Source: JAAEQG01 sp023133475 (GTDB lineage Bacteria; Planctomycetota; Phycisphaerae; UBA1845). From it: a stretch of 22,667 nt of DNA. The position numbers and the translations under genes are program-made. The DNA is taken from positions 1 through 22,667 of the forward strand of contig DAOVLE010000059.1 of assembly GCA_030631415.1 (NCBI GenBank), given 5' to 3'. This document shows, piece after piece, positions 1 through 6,148 of this stretch; the stretch's first letter is position 1, and each line of letters begins with the position of its first letter. Below the pieces are notes generated by a model. The model did no database searches, was not told the DNA's origin, and worked only from the letters and a program-made list of their open reading frames with translations.

Positions 1-78
1 GTGTGGAGCGCGGAGTGGGGAGAATTGAGAATGGAAGTGGTATCAGGACAAGTTCTACTCGCCGCGCGATGCCACAAC

Positions 79-279
79 GGCGGGTGAAACCCGCCCTACA
101 ACTGTGATTACGCCGTTTTCTCAGTTTTTCACGTTTCCTTGTTACGCGCTCCCTTCTACGCGCTCCCCTTCGGGTCGCCGCTAAACGCTGCGGATTTGTC
201 GCCGCTAAACACCTCGGCGTCGTTGCGAGCGTCCACATTCTCAATTCTCCATTCATCACGTTTCCCATCCCCCAATCAA
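79..279 (+). repeat. Composite repeat, left copy (palindrome, TTTAGCGGCGAC motif, heptamers)
   Basis: This gene-free leader (1-344) is almost wholly repeat. It opens with a GGCGGGT/ACCCGCC palindrome at 79-99, continues with a conserved stretch to about 131, has two direct copies of CGCCGCTAAAC at 176-186 and 200-210, and ends with a 7-bp-period tract (ATTCTCA, ATTCTCC; 237-257) and TTTCCCATCCCC. The same parts in the same order occur on the other strand at 21203-21363. A related heptamer tract (GGAGAAT, TGAGAAT) lies at 19-39. I see no gene or RNA in 1-344. Confidence 0.8.
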
Positions 280-344
280 CTGCGCCTTGACCGCCTGGCA
301 CCGAAAATGGACGATTGGTAAGTTTTGCTTGGCGGAGGAAAACC

Positions 345-722
345 ATGCCAAACAACAGCATCGAAAAACCGGTTAAAGGATTGTGGGAGGCTTTCGGGCG
401 GTTCGATTTCGAAGCGGTCAGACAATTTCTGCACAACGATTTTGTAGCCGAGTGGCCGCAATCCAACGAGCGAATCCGCGGCTGCGATAACTTCATCGCG
501 CTCAACAAGAACTACCCCGGGCGCTGGCAAGTCACTATCAGACGGATCGTGTCACACGAAGACCTGGTTATCTCCGAGGTGGCATTGTCCCACAAGGAAC
601 AGATCGTGTACGCCGTATCCTTTTTCACGGTGGCAGAGGGCAAAATTGTGCACGCAGTCGAGTATTGGGGTGAGAGCAGCGATCCGCCCGCATGGCGCAG
701 CCGATGGGTCGAAAGAATGTGA
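345..722 (+). CDS. NTF2/SnoaL-like fold protein
   Basis: A 125-residue protein of the small cone-shaped alpha+beta (NTF2/SnoaL) type, a fold used both for small-molecule enzymes and for binding domains. The sequence has the usual pattern: an N-terminal helix with WEAFGRFDFEAV, a strand with DFVAEWPQS, the IRGCDNFIALN helix, then alternating strands ending in KIVHAVEYWGE. The length fits single-domain family members. The ATG at 345 is chosen because GGAGGAAAACC lies directly before it; an in-frame ATG at 315 has no such site. The substrate cannot be inferred. It is probably soluble and cytoplasmic, since no signal peptide or membrane segment is visible. A repeat block separates it from the next gene, so it is likely monocistronic. 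Confidence 0.8.
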   Translation: MPNNSIEKPVKGLWEAFGRFDFEAVRQFLHNDFVAEWPQSNERIRGCDNFIALNKNYPGRWQVTIRRIVSHEDLVISEVALSHKEQIVYAVSFFTVAEGKIVHAVEYWGESSDPPAWRSRWVERM

Positions 723-744
723 TCCCCAAGCCGACCCGCATATT

Positions 745-797
745 GTAGGGCGGGTTCCACCCGCCACGGCAGTGAAGGCGGGTAAAACCCGCCCTAC
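745..797. repeat. Bipartite GTAGGGCGGGT palindrome element
   Basis: Two palindromic units in inverted orientation. The first (745-765) is GTAGGGCGGGT, TCC, then ACCCGCC; the second (777-797) is GGCGGGT, AAA, then ACCCGCCCTAC. An 11-bp spacer separates them. The whole 53-bp element could fold as two small hairpins or one long one. The same design recurs at 16494-16584 and 22463-22519. Confidence 0.9.
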
Positions 798-870
798 GCC
801 GGGTGTGCGAGAATCGACAGGTAGGAGTTCCGGCGATAGGCTATTGTGAAGTTGTCGGCGGGGTTTACTG

Positions 871-1626
871 TTGGGATTCCACGCATTGCAGGAGAAGGCA
901 AAATTGCAAGCTGATGTCACCAAACTGCCCGGCAAATTGCAAGGCCCGGTGCAGGAGTACGTTGGGCTGTTGGAGGCTTTAGCCGCCCAACGGCTACTGG
1001 CGGTCACCGTTTTCGGCGCCGCAGCCGAGACGACCAAGGCAGGCCAGGCCGGAATGATCCAAAGCATCGTGGTATTGGATCGTTTGAGCCTCGAGTTTGT
1101 TCGGGAGCTGGGTGCTCAGGGGGCCACCTTGGGGCGGATGAACATTCAGGCTCCGCTTCTGATGACGCCGGAGTACATCACTGCCTCGTTGGATGTGTTC
1201 CCCATCGAGCTTCTGGACATCCAGCAGCGGCACGTCAACATCATGGGCCAGGACTACTTCGCGCCGCTGAAATTCAAGAAAGCCGACGTGCGGCTCCAAC
1301 TCGAACGCGAACTCAAACGCGAGTTGATCCAGATTCGTCAGGGCGTCTTGGCGGCTGGCGGGCGGGATCAGGCGTTGACCGATATTTACTGGGGTGCGTC
1401 GGAGCAGGCGTTGCAGTTGCTCCGGGCGGTGCTGTGGATGCACGACAAGGCTGTTCCGGCTGCACCGGAAGCGATTGTCCGCTCTGCCGAGGAGGTTGCC
1501 GGGGTGGTGTTGCCCGGCTTGCAGCCGGCGATTACGGGGGCGCGGGAGATCGATTTCTCCGCGTTGCAGGGGTTGTATGAGAGCATTATTGAGCTGGCGA
1601 ACCACACCGATGATTTATCTGTCTAG
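871..1626 (+). CDS. Nucleotidyltransferase-fold protein, catalytic motif apparently lost
   Basis: A 251-residue protein that resembles bacterial minimal-nucleotidyltransferase-domain proteins in layout: a strand-helix entry (LLAVTVFGAAAE), a second strand (SIVVLDRLSL), then the typical MTPEYITASLDVFPIELLDIQQRH region and a helical tail rich in LQLERELKRELIQIRQ. In active family members the entry motif is G-S with an Asp-x-Asp pair shortly after. Here the serine is alanine and no Asp pair precedes SIVVL, so transferase activity is doubtful. The start is a TTG with GGCGGGG upstream; an in-frame stop at 847-849 rules out a longer form. It overlaps the following TPM gene by 17 bp, suggesting cotranscription. 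Family assignment is by remembered pattern and moderately sure. Confidence 0.6.
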   Translation: MGFHALQEKAKLQADVTKLPGKLQGPVQEYVGLLEALAAQRLLAVTVFGAAAETTKAGQAGMIQSIVVLDRLSLEFVRELGAQGATLGRMNIQAPLLMTPEYITASLDVFPIELLDIQQRHVNIMGQDYFAPLKFKKADVRLQLERELKRELIQIRQGVLAAGGRDQALTDIYWGASEQALQLLRAVLWMHDKAVPAAPEAIVRSAEEVAGVVLPGLQPAITGAREIDFSALQGLYESIIELANHTDDLSV

Positions 1627-2425
1627 AAATATGTTGGTGGCGTTGTTGATCCTCTCCGGGCCGGCATGTGTCTGGGCGGGGGCGGTGCCTGCGCCACAGG
1701 CTCCGGTGGCTGACTATGCGGGGGTCATTCCGTCTTCCGCCGAGCAGCAACTCAACAGATACCTGTTGGAGCTTCAACAAAAGACTGGTGCTCAGTTGTG
1801 GGTCTTGACTATTGACACCACCGGCGGCGTCCCCATCCGCGATTTTGCGACTGACCTTGTCGAAAAATGGAAGATCGGGCAAGAGGGCAAAGACAATGGC
1901 GTCTTGATGCTGGTAGCGGTGAAGGACCGCAAGTACACCATCGAGGTGGGCTACGGCCTGGAGGGCGCCTTGCCCGATGCCTATTGTGCCAACATGGCCC
2001 GAGCGTATTTTGTTCCCTATTTCAAGCGTGGGCAGTTCGGGCAAGGCCTGTCCCTGGCTGTCTTGGAGATGACCGATACGATCGCCAAGGAATATGGGGT
2101 TGAGATTACCGGCCTGACAGCCCCGCGGTTGGCCCGCCGCACCCGAGCGGATTCCGGGCGTCACATGCGGCGGGCGACTGGTGGGTTGTGCTCCATGGTG
2201 TTCCCGATGCTGGTCATGGTGCTGGTGTTCAGTTCGATCCGCCGGCGTCGCGGGCTTAGCGGATGGGCTTTGCCGATGCTGTTTGGGATGGCCATGGGCA
2301 GTTCTCACCGCCGTTCGTCCTGGGGTGGAGGATTTGGAGGCAGCGGATTCGGCAGCTTCGGTGGGGGATTTGGTGGGGGTGGTGGCGGATCGTTTGGTGG
2401 AGGAGGTGCGAGTGGTGGCTGGTAA
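1610..2425 (+). CDS. TPM-domain (YgcG-type) exported protein with Gly-rich tail
   Basis: A 271-residue protein. The first ~25 residues form a signal peptide (MLVALLILSGPACVWAGA). Residues ~30-160 are a TPM domain with the usual VADYAGVIPSSAEQQLNRYL opening, QLWVLTIDT strand, DNGVLMLVA and EVGYGLEGALPD motifs. A hydrophobic helix follows (SMVFPMLVMVLVFSS), then an Arg-rich stretch and a C-terminal Gly/Ser/Phe-rich tail typical of YgcG-like proteins. TPM proteins are commonly encoded beside LemA, as here, and are thought to work at the membrane in envelope stress or assembly; their exact function is unsettled. The ATG at 1610 overlaps the previous gene; the ATG at 1631 is an equally good start. 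The codons of the glycine tail contain the Shine-Dalgarno site of the next gene. Confidence 0.88.
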   Translation: MIYLSRNMLVALLILSGPACVWAGAVPAPQAPVADYAGVIPSSAEQQLNRYLLELQQKTGAQLWVLTIDTTGGVPIRDFATDLVEKWKIGQEGKDNGVLMLVAVKDRKYTIEVGYGLEGALPDAYCANMARAYFVPYFKRGQFGQGLSLAVLEMTDTIAKEYGVEITGLTAPRLARRTRADSGRHMRRATGGLCSMVFPMLVMVLVFSSIRRRRGLSGWALPMLFGMAMGSSHRRSSWGGGFGGSGFGSFGGGFGGGGGGSFGGGGASGGW

Positions 2426-3101
2426 ACCTTGCCCGACGTGTGGACATCAGAATGCGGCGTCGGCTGCCTACTGTGCAGCCTGTGGAGCCAGGATGATGAG
2501 CGGTCGAAAGGGTGGATCGTTTGCGGTCAAAGTGTTGTTGGTTCTAGGGGTGCTGTTGGTGCCGCTGGTGATCGTGGGCGGCTGCATGGTCGGCAAATAT
2601 AACCATGTGATCGCCCTCTCGGAAAATGTTGATGCCGGATGGGCACAGGTGGAGAATCAGTTGCAGCGGCGTTTCGATTTGATCCCCAACCTGGTGGAGA
2701 CCGTCAAGGGATACGCCGCCCACGAGAAGGATGTATTCTCCAACATTGCCCAGGCTCGGGCAGCCTATACCGGTGCCGGCACTCGCGGGCAGAAGGTTCA
2801 AGCCGCCAATGCCTTGGAAAGCGCCCTCTCCAGGCTGTTGGTCATCCGCGAAGCCTACCCGCAACTGCAGGCGAACCAGAACTTCATGAGTCTACAGGCT
2901 CAGTTGGAGGGCACCGAGAATCGCGTCGCGGTGGAGCGGAAGCGATACAACGATGCCGTCAAAAAGTTGAACACTTACTGCCGGAAGTTCTTCGGGCGGA
3001 TGGTCGCCAATTGGGCGGGCGTCGAGAAGGCGGAGTATTTCGAGGTGGCGGAGGAAGCCAAGACCGTGCCCAAGGTGGATTTCGGATCGGATGCTCGTTG
3101 A
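2412..3101 (+). CDS. lemA: LemA family protein with N-terminal zinc ribbon
   Basis: A 229-residue protein. Residues 7-24 carry two CxxC pairs (C7, C10, C21, C24), a zinc-ribbon knuckle. A membrane segment follows at ~34-56 (VKVLLVLGVLLVPLVIVGG), then the LemA helical domain beginning YNHVIALSENVDAGWAQVENQLQRR and containing the RFDLIPNLVETVKGYA signature. Typical LemA proteins have the short N-terminal anchor but not the ribbon, so this is an extended form. The GTG at 2412 is chosen because GGAGGAG lies 6 bp upstream, inside the glycine codons of the TPM gene, whose stop it overlaps. Together with the TPM gene it forms the common LemA-YgcG pair. The role is uncertain; membrane-associated, probably with the helical domain outside. 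Confidence 0.9.
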   Translation: MVAGKPCPTCGHQNAASAAYCAACGARMMSGRKGGSFAVKVLLVLGVLLVPLVIVGGCMVGKYNHVIALSENVDAGWAQVENQLQRRFDLIPNLVETVKGYAAHEKDVFSNIAQARAAYTGAGTRGQKVQAANALESALSRLLVIREAYPQLQANQNFMSLQAQLEGTENRVAVERKRYNDAVKKLNTYCRKFFGRMVANWAGVEKAEYFEVAEEAKTVPKVDFGSDAR

Positions 3102-3114
3102 AAGGATCGGGATC

Positions 3115-3768
3115 ATGCGATTGCGGAGGTTATTACAGGTAGTGGCGTTGGTCGGTGCGATGGTGCTGGCTGCCGATGCCGTTGTGTCACAGGGCAAGGA
3201 TGCTCCGGGCAAGCCCAAGCCCTCCAAGGCGGACAAGCCCCAGGCAAAGCCGGACTCCGAAGCCCTGGTCGATATGTGGGTGCGGCACGCCATGCCTGGT
3301 GAACATCACAAGCTGTTGCGGAAGATGGCCGGCTCGTGGGACATGGCCATCAAGTACCGGATGACGGCTGGGGATGCCGCGGTGGAATCAAAAGGGGTTG
3401 CGGAGCGCAAATGGATTCTCGGCAACCGCTTTTTGCTCGAAGAGTTCGACGGCGGCAATCTGGCATTGCCGTTTCAGGGATTGGCCATCTACGGATACGA
3501 CGCTTTTGAGCAGAAGTACACTTCGGTGTGGGTGGATACGACGAGCACCTCGATCACCACCAACCTCGGCACTTGCCGGGACGATTGCAAGGTGATCACA
3601 TTCGTAGGCCAACATGGCGACCCGTGGACCGGCATCAAGAAGCGTAGCCGAGGGGTCACACGCCTGATCGACGAGAACCAGCACGTGCTTGAACTGTACG
3701 AACCGGGCAGTGACGGCAAGGAGTTCAAGGTCCTGGAGATCGTCTACACGCGGAGAATGGAAAATTGA
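3115..3768 (+). CDS. DUF1579 family exported protein
   Basis: A 217-residue protein. Residues 1-25 form a signal peptide (LLQVVALVGAMVLAADAVVS), followed by a Lys/Pro-rich linker to ~50. The rest matches DUF1579: HKLLRKMAGSWDMAIKYR, then RKWILGNRFLLEEFDG, GLAIYGYDAFEQKYTSVWVDT, and a closing strand. The function of the family is unknown; the fold is probably a lipocalin-like barrel. The ATG is preceded by AAAGGATCGGG. It lies 13 bp after lemA and is probably in the same transcript. The last codons (RMEN) and the TGA are formed by a TGGAAAA heptamer tract, so the native C-terminus may have been replaced. Confidence 0.83.
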   Translation: MRLRRLLQVVALVGAMVLAADAVVSQGKDAPGKPKPSKADKPQAKPDSEALVDMWVRHAMPGEHHKLLRKMAGSWDMAIKYRMTAGDAAVESKGVAERKWILGNRFLLEEFDGGNLALPFQGLAIYGYDAFEQKYTSVWVDTTSTSITTNLGTCRDDCKVITFVGQHGDPWTGIKKRSRGVTRLIDENQHVLELYEPGSDGKEFKVLEIVYTRRMEN

Positions 3769-3799
3769 AAATGAAAAATTGAAAATGGAAAATGGGGGA
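3758..3799. repeat. Heptamer tandem tract, TGGAAAA family
   Basis: Six consecutive 7-bp units in perfect phase, variants of TGGAAAA and TTGAAAA, the last being TGGGGGA. The tract contains the stop codon of the DUF1579 gene. The same unit family occurs at 5568-5595 and 21218-21245. Confidence 0.9.
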
Positions 3800-3834
3800 G
3801 GGGTAGGAAACATTGTTGTTGGGTGCACTCCCTT

Positions 3835-3936
3835 CTTCTCTGCGTTCTCTGCGTCTCTGCGTTCACAAAAAATGTGGGTCTGCGGACCCGACCTACGGGC
3901 TACTTCGTTGAAGAAGGCGGGTGAAACCCGCCCTAC
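3835..3936. repeat. Repeat block: CTCTGCGT tract, GGGTC hairpin, GGCGGGT palindrome
   Basis: Three dispersed elements in series fill much of the gap 3769-4053. The first is a 31-bp CTTCTCTGCG/TCTCTGCG tract at 3835-3865, repeated with one mismatch at 5658-5688. The second is a short GGGTC/GACCC hairpin at 3876-3889. The third is a GGCGGGT/ACCCGCC palindrome at 3916-3936. I see no gene here. Confidence 0.85.
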
Positions 3937-3986
3937 ATGATTTTAACGTCGAACCTGAATTTTTTATCGGTCCTTGGGAGATTGTT

Positions 3987-4016
3987 CTGGCAAGTCCGCT
4001 TCAAAATGTCTATAAT
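3987..4016 (+). promoter_or_regulatory. Predicted sigma70-type promoter for the DUF2617-like gene
   Basis: A perfect TATAAT lies at 4011-4016, with CTGGCA (4 of 6 matches to the -35 consensus) 18 bp upstream. The predicted transcript would start near 4023, just before the purine-rich AGAGGGGG at 4029. The gene preceding it lies behind a repeat block, which fits a separate promoter. Confidence 0.55.
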
Positions 4017-4053
4017 CAGTATTGTCTTAGAGGGGGTTCCTTGAAAAATTCTG

Positions 4054-4626
4054 TTGCAGATTGAGGTTACCGTGGAGCTAGGCCAAACCCAACAACGAAT
4101 CGATGAACTACACTTTTACCTGTACCAGCGGGCTCTGCACCCCGAGCTGTTCCGGATTCACCAGGTAAAACACGTCCAGCAAAGACGTTACCACGCGGAA
4201 ATCTGGATCATAGGTCTTGCCCACGTTGCCACCGTCCATGTCGGGCGGGATTGCCTGACCGAGCTTATCGCCCATGAGTCCGAGCTGCTGCCGAAGATCG
4301 GCTTGGCGACCTCTTTCCGGTTTCGCGGCGAGCGGGATTACTCGCACTCTTTCGATACGGGGATGAAGTATATTCTCTCGACCCAGGTGGAGCGGATGAC
4401 CCCCAACCTGTTCCCCTCGTGCCACCGCGACCTGTACAATTACGCCCAGAATCGCGGTATAATCGAGTCCTTCGACGAGTGGGAGAGCGGCGGGCTGAAA
4501 CCGTTCACGTTCATCGACTACGAAGCCCGCGAGCGCGAGTTCCACATTCATGCGTACCACGTGTTCCCCGAGGAGCTGACGCTTCTGCGCACCCAGTCGA
4601 TTTTCGAACTCGCCCCACGCAAGTAG
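4054..4626 (+). CDS. DUF2617-like protein
   Basis: A 190-residue soluble protein resembling DUF2617 in its opening (FYLYQRALHPELFRIHQV), its strand-rich middle (YHAEIWIIGLAHVATVHVG) and a CLTELIAHESELLPKIGL helix. Function is unknown. The start is uncertain. The frame opens just after a TGA at 4042-4044, and the only canonical start nearby is the TTG at 4054, which lies rather far from AGAGGGGG at 4029-4036. A non-canonical ATT or CTG at 4048 or 4051 is possible. A promoter sits just upstream. No membrane segment or signal peptide is visible. Family identification is from memory of the motif and moderately sure. Confidence 0.7.
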   Translation: MQIEVTVELGQTQQRIDELHFYLYQRALHPELFRIHQVKHVQQRRYHAEIWIIGLAHVATVHVGRDCLTELIAHESELLPKIGLATSFRFRGERDYSHSFDTGMKYILSTQVERMTPNLFPSCHRDLYNYAQNRGIIESFDEWESGGLKPFTFIDYEAREREFHIHAYHVFPEELTLLRTQSIFELAPRK

Positions 4627-4674
4627 CGGTTTTCACATTTCCCTCCGACCGCCTCATCCGGTAGGCTGATTGTG

Positions 4675-5535
4675 ATGGTCGATGGCTCCCCAAAGGTTAC
4701 GTGGGCTGGGGCATTGGGTTATGCCCTGGGGTTTATGTGCCCGGGGCGGCGTGTGCTTGCGGAGGATGGCGCCGGGCGAGCCTGTCACTGGTTTGTGCCC
4801 CTGGGGTTGATTATTGGGCTGGCGTATACCGGGGTCTATCGCGCCGTCTGGCGACAATTTGGCGAGGTTAGCGCTCTGGCACTGATGCCGGCGGCGGCTG
4901 TGTGGTTAGTGGACGTCGCCATCGTCGCAAGCGCGCTCTACCTAGCCGCAGCCGGAACCATCGCACGAACCATCCACCCATCAACTCGGCTGAGCAATGA
5001 CTTGGGCGACCGTAACGCCCGCTACACCATCGAAATCCTGGCCCTGCTCATCCTCGTGGTGCTCAAGCTGGTTTTGCTCATCGCCATCCCTAAAGGGGTT
5101 GCCAGTTGGCCTGGGCCGGGGGACTGGCGGAGTCACTTCAACTGGATGTATGCTCATCCGCACTATCGCCCGTTGATTCTGGCTCCGATGTGGGGCAGAT
5201 GGGCGATGCTGCTGGTCGGATCGATTGGCCGGTTGCGTGACGGCAACGATGCCGGCTTATCACGGTTCTGCGGGTCTCTGTCCGCCACGCTGATGTTGGT
5301 GTATATGATCCCCATCGCCGTGCTCACCGCGATTTTCTGTGGGCATCGCGGGCGATGGATGTTCGGGGGGATCATCTCCTGCGTGGTGTTGGCAGGAACG
5401 TATCTCTACGGGGTGATCTCTGCCCGCCGGCAAGGCGGCCGGACCCGCGATTCCATCGTGGGGGCAGGCCTGATCGGCGAGTTGATCTTCCTCATCGCCT
5501 ATGAAGCCTTCGCCATGAACATCTACGCTCCCTAA
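4675..5535 (+). CDS. Multi-pass membrane protein, family not recognised
   Basis: A 286-residue integral membrane protein with about seven or eight hydrophobic segments, including WFVPLGLIIGLAYTGVY, VDVAIVASALYLAAAGTIA, ALLILVVLKLVLLIAI and GAGLIGELIFLIAYEAF. The soluble loops contain a conserved-looking PMWGRWAMLLVG and an RLRDGNDAGLSRFCG stretch. The N-terminal part vaguely recalls cobalamin synthase (CobS), but the acidic motif of that family is not visible, so I make no functional call. The ATG at 4675 follows a GTG at 4672; GTAGG lies upstream. It begins 48 bp after the DUF2617-like gene and may share its transcript. The gene ends 30 bp before a heptamer repeat tract. Confidence 0.75.
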   Translation: MVDGSPKVTWAGALGYALGFMCPGRRVLAEDGAGRACHWFVPLGLIIGLAYTGVYRAVWRQFGEVSALALMPAAAVWLVDVAIVASALYLAAAGTIARTIHPSTRLSNDLGDRNARYTIEILALLILVVLKLVLLIAIPKGVASWPGPGDWRSHFNWMYAHPHYRPLILAPMWGRWAMLLVGSIGRLRDGNDAGLSRFCGSLSATLMLVYMIPIAVLTAIFCGHRGRWMFGGIISCVVLAGTYLYGVISARRQGGRTRDSIVGAGLIGELIFLIAYEAFAMNIYAP

Positions 5536-5567
5536 CCCGGATATTTCACCGCGGAACACGCAGAAAA

Positions 5568-5688
5568 TGGAAAATTAAAAATGGAAAATGGAAAATGTTG
5601 GGTTGGCGGCGTTGCCCAGTTTCGACTCTTTCCCCCTTATCCTCATCTCTTCTCGCTCTTCTCTGCGTCCTCTGCGTCTCTGCGTTCA
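5568..5688. repeat. Composite repeat: TGGAAAA heptamers plus CTCTGCGT tract
   Basis: Four 7-bp units (TGGAAAA and TTAAAAA variants) at 5568-5595 are followed, 62 bp later, by the 31-bp CTTCTCTGCG tract at 5658-5688. The same pair in the same order occurs at 3758-3865 with a 35-bp gap. The block separates the convergent ends of the + strand genes and the - strand nuo cluster; no other feature is visible in 5536-5722. Confidence 0.85.
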
Positions 5689-5722
5689 TGAATTATTGTG
5701 CAGTTTGCGAAGATTCTCGTGG

Positions 5723-6148
5723 TTAGCAGTTAAGCGGTTGGAGACGGGCAATGTGATCGCGGTAAACCATGGCGATCCTGGTGATCAACTGGTGCGCCTC
5801 CGGCGAATCCGCGAGATGCTCAAGCACGGATTCGCAGGCAGCCACCAGTTTTTGCTTGGCACACAAAAACTCCGGCAGCATAAAATGCACATCGAGGTAG
5901 TGGAAACAAGCGATGTTAACTACCGGCGAACCCGGCGAGGGGGCGGGCGAACCGCCCAATTCGATCAGCAGACCCGCCAACTCCGCGGCAAGTTGCCGTT
6001 CCTCCTCGAGGATGCCCTCGACCGCAATACACTCTTTGGTGCCGGCGGAGGAGACAAAAGTGCCGGCTTCGGTCAACCGGACTTGCGGGCTCTTTTCTAT
6101 TGCGGCAAGCAGGTCGTTGAGGATGTCCAGAACATGCTGATCGGTCAT
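5723..6148 (-). CDS. Small helical protein translationally coupled to nuoN
   Basis: A 141-residue protein, mostly alpha-helical by composition, with no membrane segment. Its ATG overlaps the nuoN stop codon as ATGA, so it should be co-translated with nuoN and is probably made in proportion to it. The middle (EEERQLAAELAGLLIELGG) and the FHYLDVHFMLPEFLCAKQKL segment recall a four-helix, ferritin-like or rubrerythrin-like bundle with Glu, Asp and His residues on the helices. I cannot align a complete di-iron ligand set, so metal binding is a guess. It is the last gene of the nuo cluster and may be an accessory, assembly or stress factor for the complex. Confidence 0.75.
   Translation of the reverse strand: MTDQHVLDILNDLLAAIEKSPQVRLTEAGTFVSSAGTKECIAVEGILEEERQLAAELAGLLIELGGSPAPSPGSPVVNIACFHYLDVHFMLPEFLCAKQKLVAACESVLEHLADSPEAHQLITRIAMVYRDHIARLQPLNC

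Noticed and set aside
4675..5535. Cobalamin synthase (CobS)
   Set aside because: The membrane layout is only vaguely similar and the conserved acidic motif of CobS is not visible.
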